Shown: positions 33,791 through 45,438 of the stretch, piece after piece | Numbering within the stretch: the stretch's first letter is position 1 | How the letters are laid out: the number at the start of each line of letters is the position of its first letter | NCBI RefSeq assembly: GCF_050948175.1 | Contig: NC_135198.1 | Span: 10,677,001 to 10,741,000 of the forward strand | Source: Xylocopa sonorina | Lineage: Eukaryota; Arthropoda; Insecta; Hymenoptera; Apidae | Direction of reading: 5' to 3' | Length of the DNA: 64,000 nt | Position numbers and translations under genes: made by a program | The notes under the pieces: model-generated | What the model was told of the DNA's origin: nothing | Database searches by the model: none | The model's input: the letters and a program-made list of their open reading frames with translations, nothing else

Positions 33791-35999
33791 TACGCCAAGT
33801 TAGGCCACGGCTAGATAGGATTCGCCGTTCGTGTACCGTCTATTTAGCGCCGTGTATCCTAGGATTACCGTGCGGAGATCGATCGAATTCGACGAGCGAG
33901 GCGGCGGGGGTAGGTCGGGGAAAAGTGGTGAACGAGGAAGGGAGATCGAGTGGATAGATCGTTCTACCCTATTTTTCGTTCTATTCTTTTTTCTTTCATT
34001 TTTTTCTCCCACGATTTTTTTTTCCCCGCTTCTTTCCGTTCTTTTTCGGACGGTGGGTGAATATATATATAAGAGGGTGGGTGATCAAATATGTGGGCTA
34101 AAAGGCTTCCGTGTTGGTTCCGGTTGATTGATTGGAATTTTGCGGCTACTTCCCGGTAATTGGGTTAACTGCTAATGGGAAATTTGAATCCCGTACACCG
34201 GCCGTGCGGATTTTAAACCGATCGAAGCGAGACCGAAGCGTTCCACGAAAATATTTCCCTTTAATAAACTATACCTCTGGGGGATGAAAATTCGTCTGTC
34301 TTCGAACAATTCTGAATTAATGCGAGAGGTCGATAGCATGGATCTTGAAACGAAGGTATCCTCGAGGGGGAATAGATTCTCTAACGGTAAGTAATAGAAC
34401 GGGGATCGAAGTTCTATTGACGAATGTAACACGAGCGATATTTCGGTCGGGAGGCGATCCGTTGGCGAAAATTCGCGGCGAACAGCTCTCCTATCAAATT
34501 CCACGCTTTTCATTGAGAAAGTTCCGCGCTGAAAAGGCCGAATGATTCAGCTGGGCGCCGGCAGCCTCAATTATATTCGCGGTTTCAGATGGCCGAGTCA
34601 TTAAACCGCACGTGCTAAGGGTGCCCCTTAAAAACCAGTCGAAGCTTTCTCGATTATATCGCGCCGCTCGTAATTATCCCGCGAACGATTCACCGGGACC
34701 TTTTATTCGCGACTTGACCCTTTATCCGCGGCCGTATCGAGCGCGCCGTTAACAATTATTTCATGACCTCCTTACTTTCGATCATTCTATCTTAATACCG
34801 TCGACCCGCTAAAGTTCATTCGGCGCCGATTAAAAAGGATCCGATCTTAATTATTAATTATTTCGAACTGCTATTCACGGACCGTCTAATAAAATATGTC
34901 TTCCGTTCGTCGATAAATCTAAGCAAGCTTGACGTCTCTATTTCTGTAAAAAGAATTCATTAGAAATGTATTTGCAACGAGAAATAGTTGAATGACAACT
35001 TGGCATTCATTTGTAACATGCTTTTCTTCTAAAATTGTAATTCATCCGTATACACATGGTATGTATAGACAGCGTGAAACAGAACAGGTAATCGTACTTC
35101 CACCCTTCAACCCTCCACGCGTTCACATTCAAGGTTAAACGATCTCTTAATTACACAAAGCGTACCACGATGTTGAATGATACTCAACTGGCTGCAAAAA
35201 AAAAGCCCGAGAACTGATTCACAATTTCCACCCTCTTCACGGTGAACAACGACCCTTCCCTACGCACGATTAAACCACAATATTACTCGCGCGCGTTCTC
35301 CGCCACTCTCCCTCTTCCGTTTCCCAAATGTTCGCGCGCGCTGGCATCGGGTGGCGTCCATGAACACGTTGTATAGCGCGTTTCTCGATTATTTTCCCTC
35401 GAAGCGAAGTACTCGATAGTTAGTCGCAAAAAATTTCACTCGAGAAACAGGAACTAGATGAAAGATACGCGAGCAGAGATCTCGTCTAAAGATCGCGGCG
35501 TCCGCGCTCTCGTAGTCCTCTACTACTTATGTCCGAGCGTGACGAGCGGAGCGGGTGGCGTCGAGTGTCGCGCAAACTGGAGGAGCTCGCCTCTCGTCCT
35601 TTCGTTTTCGACGGCGAAACGGCGCCCGTCTTGCCACTTTGCAGCGTATTACGCTCGAATTCGATTTGGCCCCGGTGTCCGTGGCGATCGTTCCGTTGTC
35701 ACGGAGGACGACGTTAATTTAATCGGCATTCTGAAACGACCGGAGAGCGGCAGCCGCTCGGAAGGTGGACGAAAAAGGACGAGAGGGCTGCTGGTAGATC
35801 CGAGGGACGGAGACAGGGATAAAGGGGCGCGCGGTGTGGGCGACTGCGGGGGGTTGGGACACTCGAATCTGCAAGGGAAATTAACAATGTTTTCCTCTCG
35901 CCCCCCTTGCTCGAGGATCGCTTGTCACTTACAAGCAAACCGATCTTTGTGTTACTCACGCGATTTTATTGAAGCTCAGTGCGCTTTTAGAGTAGTTGA
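33791..35999. other. No gene recognised; T-rich and (AT)5 tracts
   Basis: A T-rich tract spans about 33970-34050, followed by (AT)5 at 34061-34070. GCACGTGC, an E-box palindrome, occurs near 34609-34616. AT-rich DNA with TAATTA cores lies around 34750-35050. A 113-codon minus frame (34172-34513) has no splice support. The frame 35458-36009 (plus, 183 codons) is long but overlaps minus frames. Confidence 0.4.
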
Positions 36000-36019
36000 A
36001 GATATTTGACACGTATCTC

Positions 36020-36225
36020 TTTTTTTATAGGTAAAAAGATCGGTCGACGTTTAAGGGGTGAGGTCGACGAATATCTCTTGCTTCGAGCATCGATTTCACC
36101 CCTTAAACGTTGGCCATTGAAAAAAGTAATGAACGTTTTAATGTTCTCAATCACTGTACAAGTGTACCAAGTTTCAATGAAATCGGCGAGTAATACGGAG
36201 ATAAATTTACTGGTAAGTAGTCCTG
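36020..36225. mobile_element. Possible transposon-derived fragment
   Basis: A perfect 15-bp inverted repeat, ACGTTTAAGGGGTGA (36047-36061) and TCACCCCTTAAACGT (36096-36110), encloses a 34-base spacer; simple arithmetic expects about 0.003 such pairs within 50 bases in a random 64-kb window. GGTCGACG is directly repeated at 36042-36049 and 36062-36069. Downstream, the stretch around 36158-36205 (ACCAAGTTTCAATGAAATCG and onward to a GAGATAAAT) resembles phrases I associate with dispersed insect repeats. No transposase is visible, and element boundaries and target-site duplications could not be defined. A donor-like CTG|GTAAGT lies at 36212-36217. Confidence 0.4.
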
Positions 36226-37192
36226 CGCGGCAGTGGAGTATTTCACTTGAACTTCGCGTCCTGTCTTCATTAGTTTGGCAACGAGAGAGCGCAGGGTGGC
36301 GAGCAAAAAAGCTAGGCATAGTTGTATAGTTTCTCGGCGCTAATTAGGGCCTATCAGCGACGCCGTTTCGTAACGACCGACGCTTTGTAATTTAAAGTCC
36401 CGGCCGCCCCCTCGCTCTCGCTCTGTCGGGGCTCATTGAATTGCATTGCTCTTGCTTTTTGCCCGTCTACAATAGCAGGTGCTCGTTGCCACGTTTCACG
36501 CAGCAACGTCGTTGGAGAAACCGTTGGGGTGCCTTTGGAAATCATTCTGTCCTGTTTAGATTGGCTACGATATAACCGCGGACCCGTAAAAACTGTACTT
36601 TTTGCAATTTCTGGTCGAAAAAATTGCCAGGGAATTTAGAACGATCCATGGATTAGCATATTCACGGTATCTGCACAGAACGGACGGTTTATAGATAATC
36701 GTTGAACGTTAATTACGTTAATTATGGTAATTATTAAACGTTAAACACGGCGCAGATGTGTCCGACGTTCGTTGCCGGTGTTCCGCTTGATCGACTCTTT
36801 GAACTCGGTAAAATCAGTTTAAAGAGTTTCGAACGGGGCAACGGGGCCAAGACGCGGGCTAATCCTTTTGTTCGCGAACAGTTTCCCAGCCAGGCAACGA
36901 GTTTTAATTAACCGTGTTTGTAAGCGATTCGAGGAAAAAGCGGAACTTCTAACGCGGAACGGATTTTCCGCCGGACGTACCCCACAGTTTCACAGCGGTC
37001 CGTCCAACAAACGCGCGCGAGTTCCCGAATAACGCAAAGAGGTTGCCACCCTTTGACAGTATCCCCCGAGGTCAGAGCTTACCCGTAACTTAGTAGCCCA
37101 GCACTTCGAGCATCGCGTCATTTCGGAATTGAAACGTGGCCGCCTTCGATAACGACGTGTTTCTATAAAAACGAATGAATCTTTCAACGGGC
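36226..37192. other. No gene recognised
   Basis: Non-coding by inspection. An AT-rich run with repeated TTAATTA cores lies at 36705-36745. A TATAAAA sequence at 37164-37170 is 23 bases upstream of the ATG of the next feature. Confidence 0.35.
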
Positions 37193-37451
37193 ATGAAAGA
37201 TCGCCCGTTTCCCACCCCGCTCCGTCGTTTCCGTTTTCGTTGCGCCGAATCACGCGGCGCAGAATTCGCAGCCCTTCGTTTGATCGCGAAACGGGGGTGG
37301 GTTGAAATTTCGCAGCAGCAGCCGCGACGCAATTTCACCCAAGGTGCGGTGATAAAAATGACGCGTCGGGACGAGGGGCAAAAATCGTCGCTAGGACGTA
37401 ATCTCGAGCTTGTCAGCGTTCTCGCGGCTGTGGCGAGGAAATGGCCGGAGG
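37193..37451 (+). CDS. Weak candidate first exon, 86 codons
   Basis: ATG at 37193 opens 86 codons that run into a good donor, GAGG|GTAAGC (GT at 37452-37453); the unspliced frame ends four codons later. The peptide starts MKDRPFPTPL, is basic, and ends NLELVSVLAAVARKWPE. A TATAAAA lies at 37164-37170, closer to the ATG than a normal 5' untranslated region would allow. The first half is arginine-rich as in chance frames here, and the start context is mediocre. I consider chance more likely than a gene. Confidence 0.14.
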
Positions 37452-37457
37452 GTAAGC

Positions 37458-38318
37458 GACGCTGACCGGTACCTACGGCCGTCCTGCTTCGTTGAACCAG
37501 TGGGCGAAAGGGGTGGCGCGATCGTAGGGTGACATTACACTTTTATAGCGGCTCGTGATTATGTATCAGCCGGACAGATTTATACGTTATGTATGGCTGG
37601 TATCGATTTTGCGAGCACGCGCGCTGCCACGACGGAATGCAACCTGCGCTGAGCCCTGTGGGAAATATGCAACGCCGAAGTAATGGCGTTCCGGGGCAAT
37701 AGGCGTTAATCCGGAATAGGCACCTGCCTGGGCCGGTACGTTTCGGATGGACCGTCGGGAAAAAGGAGGAAACAGAAAAAAAGAAAAATAGAAAAGGGTG
37801 GAGGGAAATAGATTGGCAGGGCATTGGGCGCTGAGAGCGTCGGTTTGACGATTTTCGGTGGGGTGGACGTGGTGTAAAGTTCCAGGGTGACGCATGGAAT
37901 TTGCTGTTTTGGGACAGTTCCGTGTTTTCGGGTTCCGTCGGATATTTTTATTTCTGTGGGACCATCGCGAAAATGCCGGGTTGTTGTACTTGCGATTTTT
38001 TACTTTTAGACATCCGAATTTGGAAAATTGAATAGAGAGAGGGGGAAGCAGTAAGGAAACGTTTGTGGCTTTTGCGAAGAGAGAAACGATCTTGTCGTGG
38101 ATTAAAAATTTTGCGGAGCTTGCGAGGGTGTTAAGCACTGGTTGCGGTTTATTTCAATTCTATTTGGATTTCCGAGGGATGCGAGGCGTTGTTGGTATGG
38201 AAAAGTTGGAGAACGCGTTTCGGATTATTAATGGCACGCTCGCGGGATGATTTGAATTTCGAAAGTTTTTTCGTAATTTCGGATGGCTCGTAACTCGCGA
38301 ACGAACAGACTGTCTGCT
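37458..38318. other. No gene recognised
   Basis: No supported gene; frames on the minus strand around 37543-38138 cross a purine-rich tract (37755-37805) and read as low-complexity Phe/Ser. Confidence 0.4.
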
Positions 38319-38482
38319 GGAAAGAAATATAGAGATTGCGACATTCCGTGGGACGTGTAAGACATTCTTTAAAATGAACCATAATTTGCACGCGGAAGGC
38401 GTCGTTTCCGAGAGGAGCCCGGAAAGAAATGTGAAGATTGTGAAATTTTATGAAGTGTCCCGTACATTCTTCAAACGAACCA
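38319..38482. repeat. Diverged tandem duplication, ~62-bp unit, ~102-bp spacing
   Basis: Segments 38319-38381 and 38421-38482 both begin GGAAAGAAAT and both end with ACATTCTT...GAACCA. By hand alignment they agree at roughly two thirds of positions with about one or two indels. On the minus strand the same frame gives two related peptides containing F-x-E-C and N-L-[HY]-I-S-F motifs. It may be an old local duplication or a relic of a repeated protein segment. Confidence 0.5.
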
Positions 38483-41400
38483 CGCTCTCCGCTCGGGGAA
38501 TAGAAGCGCAACGAAAAACGCGTTTAACAATTGATATTTCAATTCGGATCTCTCCTTGCTCGCGTCTATTTACGAATCGTACACCTCGACGATCTGTCTG
38601 AAATTATTTGAAGAAAATCTGTTCCCGTAAAACGTGGTTGCTGCTCGAATCGAGGCTGTATTTATTCCCAGCTGTTTTTAACGAGACTCGCCCGGTTCAA
38701 TTTTCGCCCGCGTTTGACAAATGGCCCGTACGCGAGAAGAACGAGAAGGACGCGTACGCCGCGCGATTGCAGCGGCCACGGTGGTGCTCGCGCGTAAATT
38801 GCATTGATAACGTGCCAATGTGCAATCGTTTCGCCGGCTGATGCCCGTCCAGCGGACCGATTCCGGCCTCTGACCGGATTGCGGAAGCGAAGACAAGAAA
38901 GAACGAGCCCGAATCCCCATTTCCTGAACAGAAAACCCCTCGTTCCGGCCGGTGAAAGGACACCGTGCTTCCCTTCCGTTTGTTTCCCTGTCGGCCGCGA
39001 TGCTCTTTGCGAGCCGGGGAAATCGACGCGGAAAACGCTCGTAGATATCCGATACGCAAACGCTGGCGTTAAAAAGTGACGATTGAAATGAAAAAAAATT
39101 GCGATACAAATTAATTGACATTGGAACGATTCGACGAAAAGACAATTCTAATAGCGTACGTTTCAGTGATTGAAACGAACCGTAAATTGTCGTCTTTAAG
39201 GGTTGTAGAATCGTTGCACCGACCGTGCGAAGCCATTATCCTTCGACACCCCGAGGAACAAATCGTTTACGTCTTACCGCGGTTCAGAGGTCGCGGGCTA
39301 ACTCGAGGCTCGTAGCTCGTCGGAGAAATAATGTTAAAAGTTCATTCATTACCATCGACGAGATAAGGGGAGCGAATTATAGACTCCTGATAGTATACCC
39401 CGGGGGTGGTATATCCGTGGCGCGATGCTGGTTCGTTTTCGTTAGATATAAATCGTGGAACTGTAATTAGGTCGATAAGGCAGCATTTACATCTGGAAAC
39501 GAGGAACGGGGCCCGGGTTTTTGCAGTAAGACGCGGGCGGGCTTCCGATCGAACTTCCAGTAATTGATAGCTGTTTCCAACCGTTCTCTCCGGATCGAGT
39601 TCGTGGCCCCGTTCACGATCGCATCGCGAACCAACCGTTCACGTAGCGATCCCGAGCCGCGTCCACGAACACGCGTTAACCGTCCAGGCTCCCGTCGGAG
39701 GAACGATCCTCGTAATTAATATCCCGTTCCTCGACAAGCCCCACGGCCTGCCCCCGTTCCGCTCGCAGATTTTACGCTTTGACTGCGATCCTTACGAAAC
39801 GACCAGAGGAACGAGAAATAAGATAATATTGAACCGGCGAGTTCCAACGAAACTGTTACTCGATTCGTTTTATTATATCGGGAGGGCGGAGGGAAAAGTA
39901 ATTTCTATGCAAATTAATGAATAAAAGGTCCGCCCGTCGTAAATGATTTCCCTTTTATTTTCGTCCGCCGCCGTGAACTTCGATTGTGCCGGTCCCTGCG
40001 CTGCTAACGGTCCGACGTCGTGGTTCTTGCAGGTTACCCGTCCATGGACTGGAGGGAAATTTGTATTGTTACTGCCATCGGACGGCGCAGAGGCAGGTTT
40101 ATTAATTTGTCAAACAATTTAATTACGGGGGCGAAAGGCAAGTATGAAAACATTCCTCGCTGAGCTTTAATTAGAGATTACAGATGTTGCCCGGGACTTT
40201 AGCAAAAAAAACTTCCGACTGCATTTTCATTTCGTTCAAAGCCCCGCCCTCCGCAGCGCTATTTGTTAATTAATGCGAAGAGGAGAGATGGTAACTATTG
40301 TAATTAAATTTTTCTAACTAGATTTTCAGTTGATCGCCAGAACGAATTTCTGTAATTAATCTAAAGATCAAGACGACCGATAGTGTATCAAAGGAGTAAC
40401 GCAACAGCCCAAGTTACGTGACGTTTGTGAACGGTTAATTAATTCCTCGGGTGGGTCTTCGTGCGACGCAGCGAAGACAGCGTCCGATTTTCAATTTCCA
40501 TGGCGAGCGATCGCCGGACGGAAATCGGCGGAAATTTATGATGTCTCGGTGTACTCGGAGTAATCCGTAGCTAAGTCACGGTGATTAGTCACTTGGAAAG
40601 GGCGTCGGGACGCTTTTATCCGCGAACAACTTCCTGATCCGTACAATGAATGGCCCGTGGAATATTAGGATTATACTCGGTCGATCTTCGCCTCGTACCT
40701 ACGGAACACGGTTCTCAGTTTTCGTTCCAACGATAGTGGCTCGTTCTTCCATTAAATTGAACGCAAACAAACTCGATCACAATTCTATTTAAATTCCTGG
40801 TCTCGTTTCGAGACAAATCACGCGTGATTCAGTTGCTGTTGAATAAACCTTTCAAAACTCGCCACGTGTTTTCGAACAGGATCGAAAACCTCGCGAGAAG
40901 TGGTCCCACGGTTAAAAGAAAAATCTCAAGCCCAGCCTGCGAAATTCCGATTCACAGACGATCCGAAATTCCTCGTGGAAACCCTAGGCGTTCCCTGGCT
41001 CCGGTGCAATCAATTTCACAAGATCTCCGCGAGGACTAACGCAAGCGTTCGCTGAAAAACGGACAGACAATCCCGCCTGCAGAATAGACTCAGCGAGCGG
41101 TAGGATCCTCCGGCGACAGCGCCGATTCCCTCTATTCCAACAGGATTCCTCGTCTGCCAGGCTCATCTTCAATCAGCCTGCCTCCCTATCGATCATTCCG
41201 CTCTCTTCTTATCTCTGCTTCCACCTACGCGCGTCTGCTCTCGAACCAGGTCCCCTTTTATCCTCCACCCCATCGCCACCCAGTCGGTTGTCGCGCGCAA
41301 TCAACGTTATAAACACGATGGCTGGCTCTCGCATCTTCTCGCGAGGCAACGATCGTTCCCAGAGCGAGTCGAAAGAATCCGCGCGATCTTGCTCGAAACG

Positions 41401-41514
41401 TGAGCTCGTTTCGCGTCGCTTTTCAACCCTTTTTCCTGGTGGCTCGCGTCGTAGAACGAATCGTCGCTGTTTAACCACTGCCATTGTCCCTCGGCTATCC
41501 CATGAAGGTAACTA
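38483..41514. other. No gene recognised
   Basis: No supported gene. Most of 39480-40820 has no frame longer than about 60 codons and is relatively AT-rich with TTAATTAA cores (40437-40444), like an intergenic or intronic stretch. A TGCAG|GTTACCC acceptor-like site occurs near 40031, with no exon recognised after it. Confidence 0.45.
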
Positions 41515-41660
41515 GAAGATGGACGAGAAGAGAAAAAACGAGAGAGAAACGAGGGGAGGCGTAGGAGGCGATGGAAGAAGCAGTCGGAAGAAGTGAACAA
41601 GGCGAAGCTGAGAGAGGAGCGGTCGTGAAAACGCGGGGGCGGAATCGGGAGGATGGGAAG
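41515..41660. repeat. Purine-rich strand-asymmetric tract
   Basis: About 145 bases of mostly GA-rich sequence on the plus strand (GAGAAGAG, GAGAGAAACGAGGGG, GGAAGAAG types). Minus frames through it read as Ser/Phe/Leu-rich and are not called. Confidence 0.6.
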
Positions 41661-41986
41661 TAGGCAACGGCAGATAAGACCGAGCCTCCATTTTAGCGGG
41701 CGCGCGTATCCGGACGAACGTCCCGAGGAGATCGCGGCTGTTCGAAAACCGCTCGAGGCGTTCCACGGTTCCCAACTGGCAGCTCGCGCGAGTTCGAGAG
41801 GAGACGCGGAAGTGGCTGGGCAGGAAAGGCTTCGTGCGAGCTTTTGCTTGGAACGTGAATATTCTTCGAGCACGCGGCCGCGAGACGCTACGTGTCTCGG
41901 GAGGAAATGTCTGGCTGGCGAACGTGCCGCGGTTGCCCGAGAGACACTTGCGAGGGCCGTGGATTTCGGGGCTTAGAGGGTAGTTC

Positions 41987-42006
41987 CGCGCGCGCGCGCG
42001 CGCGCG
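41987..42006. repeat. (CG)10 dinucleotide repeat
   Basis: Ten uninterrupted CG dinucleotides, the classical Z-DNA-forming sequence. Such runs are rare in methylated genomes because CpG decays; its presence fits a genome with little germline CpG loss. Confidence 0.95.
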
Positions 42007-44888
42007 AGCCTAACTCCGAGAGGGAGAACTCTTGATAGAAGACGGCGGTCGTGCCGAGAGGCCGTTCCTCGCGCTCTCTGATGTCTGAATTATCGGTTCC
42101 CCGAGAGTTTCTTTTTCCGAGACGTACGTGTCGCGGTTGCAATCGTCGACGAGAACGGTTGACGAACCGTGTCGATGCTCGCGAAGGATTTGTACCGTTC
42201 GCGGATATCCTTGGGAATGGCGAGATTTTGGAATTTAGGGACGAGTTACGGAGATTTTAGCGGAACCTTCGAGGAAGGTAGACGCGCGTGGTATCTCGAT
42301 GGGTGCGCTGGGAGATTGTTGAACTTTGATAGCTTCATACGTGTCATGGTAACTCGAGAAATTGTCACAGCGATGGCTGGGATGTACCGTCGATCTCGAT
42401 TCGCGGATCTTCATGAATTTTGCAGCGACGAGAGTTAACGCGTACGATCTTTTCTAACTTTAAAGCACCTCGATGGGTTATTCAATTATCCTCGAGAGTT
42501 ATCAATCTCCAGAATTCGTTGCGCATCTACTGAGTCTGATCCATCGTCTACGTTCGCTCGCGTTTCAAAAGTCCTCGAAACTTCTTCTCGCCGCTGGTGG
42601 TAGTGGTTCATCGAGTATTCGCGGCAGATAAGGACGCGAGCGTATGTCTCGGTGTGGCTGGGCGTTTCGCAGGATTATCTCGAACTTGCTTTTCAACCCC
42701 AGCCAGTCTCGGCTCACAAAGACGCGGTAATTTCATTCCCCTGACAGCCATCAAATTATAAACTGTATCGCGGCCAGGGCTGAGTAAAGAGCGAGAGGAG
42801 GCCAGACGGGGGACCCTCTTCCGCGCGATCAGCTGCTAACGATACCAAAAATGAAATTAACCGTCCGGAGGAGGCGGGATACGGAGGCGGGAGTCCGTGG
42901 ATCGAAGCTAATCTCGTCTGGTATAGCTATCTCGACATCCTTGACATAAATAGATTACCGTGGCGACGCACAGTGGTCCGGAACCGTAAAAACGCCAACT
43001 AAATTCAGGGAGCTGCTACCATCGTATCCCCGTAAACTATCCTTACACAGCGATTTAATTTCTTTCGCGTAAATCTCATTACTTTCTATAAAATGTACAT
43101 CACGTAACTCAGTATTTACACCTGTCCACCGATTTTCAAGTGAAACGCTAATTTAAGAGCAGTGGTCGGCCAATACGATACGGTTATCTGTGTCTCGCGG
43201 ATATTTGCAATGACTGCTCAGTCCGAGCTATACAGCATTAAACCTTATTCTTACGATCTTGTGCGCGTTGCGAGACGTTAGCCGACACGTCCTCTTTAAC
43301 TCGCCAGAGGGTGAAGGCGGGCAGCGTCTGGTGCGCAGGGTGAGGGAATCTATATGCAGGGGACACCTCCTTTCGGGAAATACGGAAGACGCGTGGAAAG
43401 ACAGTGGAGAGGAGGCGCTGTCGCGGCAGACTTCGGCTAGAGGGGCGAGAGGACGCAGGCAGAGGGATGGTGGCGATATAAAAAGAAGAAACGAGGGGAG
43501 GAAAGGGTGGAGCGGCGATGGGGTGGCTCTCCTAGGTGGAGCGTGGAATTGTACGGGACACTGATAAGGGAACTCGGAGGGAACTGGCGCGCTTTGACAG
43601 CCGGTAAATTAAAGTATATTTCTGCGACGCTAGAAGGCAGATGTGCCTGTACGTGGTAATCCAGCTGAGATTCCGAGGCCAGATGAAAGGTGCGCTCGAA
43701 AAGAGGGAATTTTTTATGAACGGGATCGACGCGCCAGCGACGGAGAGGGATAATCGGGGATGGGACGAAGGCGGCTGGAAAATGGTGTCCACCTGACTGC
43801 AAGAGACATCGAGACGGGTGGGCGTCCGGGATGGCCGTGGGGTGAGGTCGCGGGGGGGAGTAAAAGAAGTTGTCAGAATCAGATGAGAACCTGGCGGAGA
43901 CTGCGGAGATCGGGGCTACCTGGCTTATCTGATCGGTACACGGCCACGAATCGATGAAACAGGTACTCACGGCGAACGTGCGATCGCCTTAACAACTTCT
44001 CGGCGAAACGGTCGAAACCTCGTTTTCCCCTACGATCGATCTGTCAACGTTTTTGATACTCCGAGAACAGTGTATTATGCGATCCATTACAGATAGTAAG
44101 GGTTTACAAAAGTCCCTTCGACCATTTACTTACCGGTCACGGTTAGTAATCGGACGTATTTCTCGATAAAATGTTTCCAGCGGTTCGTGCCGTTGATACA
44201 AGATAACGAAATATTAAAGACGAGCAAACCATTAATTTTGCCTGTAATACAATAACTTATCATTTCTAATAAACCTTTTACCTATCACCTCTACCTTCGA
44301 CTAGAGCCACGTTCAACGAGAGAAGAGCACGCGATACAAGTCCTAGCGAAACGATTCCTATCTCCGGAAGGGCGCGCGGTCTCCATCGTAAAGGAGACGA
44401 TAGCCGATGGAGGGAGGCATGCTTGCACACACGTTAATGCGGAAAACGCGGGCTTTTTCGCCCCGGCCTCTGCAACGGGTAGGAAACGTAACGACCGGGG
44501 GGCGCGTCTCGCCGCTGCCGGGGGTATACGTAACGTGGACGGCGAAAGACGACAGAAAGGAATGTCGACTATAAAGGGGGCCGAGGATCGCGCGCTGGCC
44601 GTGCTCTCGGCTAGAGCAAAAAGGCCGGGTGGAAGGCTCCGCTACTGATTTTACAAAGGGACGCAAACCGTTTCAGGGTCTCTGAGGGATCCGATCAGTA
44701 TTCAACTGCAGGCCCACGGACCGGGGTCATGTGACGGGCTGGACATACACAAGATTTGCCGGGGATTCTTCACGGTGTACAGGATATGCCTCGCCTGGTA
44801 AACTGACCCTACGTGCTTTGGCTCCTTTATACGTCATTCCCATTTCCGATCCGTTCGTCCATGGGAATTTCGATCGGCGCGGGCCAAT
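42007..44888. other. No gene recognised
   Basis: No supported gene. Between 42440 and 43250 there is no long frame at all. The 43437-43970 minus frame (177 codons) is Ser/Pro/Leu-rich opposite a purine-rich plus strand. GTCATGTGAC, an M-box-like palindrome, lies at 44726-44735. Confidence 0.4.
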
Positions 44889-45216
44889 TTATTCCGTCGT
44901 CGCGACCAGCTCGGCAGCCCCCTCGGCCCTACTGTCTATCGGGCACGTGAGGGGCTGGACGCTTACGCCATCGAAAAAGATTTCTCCTTTTCGTGTGTCT
45001 CCTTTGGTCATTACACCGACCTGAAACAGCGCGGACTCTGCTCTCCGACCGGTCTCGACCTCGATCGATCCTCTGCCGGTCGGAGACGTGATACCAATCT
45101 GGAAATTCGCAGGAACCAAAGGCGTACGTACGTATGTGCTCACGATGGCAAAGGATTTTGTCGTTTTCGCGGTATAATCGAGTGGTGGGAAGAATCTCTG
45201 CTCTCCATCGTCTTCT
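44889..45216 (-). CDS. Candidate coding exon or 3' terminal exon
   Basis: On the minus strand an acceptor-like CGCTTCAG at 45224-45217 precedes a frame open to TAA at 44891-44889. An internal donor, GGC|GTAAGC (GT at 44966-44965), would make an 83-codon exon 44967-45216 (250 bp, phase 2 in, phase 0 out); otherwise it is a terminal exon of about 108 codons. The peptide is balanced, with RFFPPLDY near its start, FQIGITSPTGRG and IEVETG in the middle and GEIFFDG before the donor. Alternating hydrophobic and polar residues suggest beta-strands. Roughly two thirds of codons start with a purine, while the overlapping frame is arginine-rich as a shadow would be. I cannot name the domain, and coding status needs homology or transcripts. 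Confidence 0.35.
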
Positions 45217-45438
45217 CTGAAGCGCGATACTTCTCTCGGATGAGCGGAGAACGTGTAACGACGTGTTAGCGAAATTATTACGCGAGGCAAACTCGCAAGA
45301 CCTTAAGAGCAGAGTGCATGGAAGCATGCGAAGCTGTTGAACTTTCGAATGATATTTTTCAACGCCCAAGTTCGCGTACACCGAATGCTTATTAACATCG
45401 GATAATGTTGAAGCGACCCGAGGAGCTGTTTGCGAGCG

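Noticed and set aside
41307..41873. 188-codon minus-strand frame
   Set aside because: Serine/leucine-rich because it runs opposite the purine-rich tract at 41515-41660.
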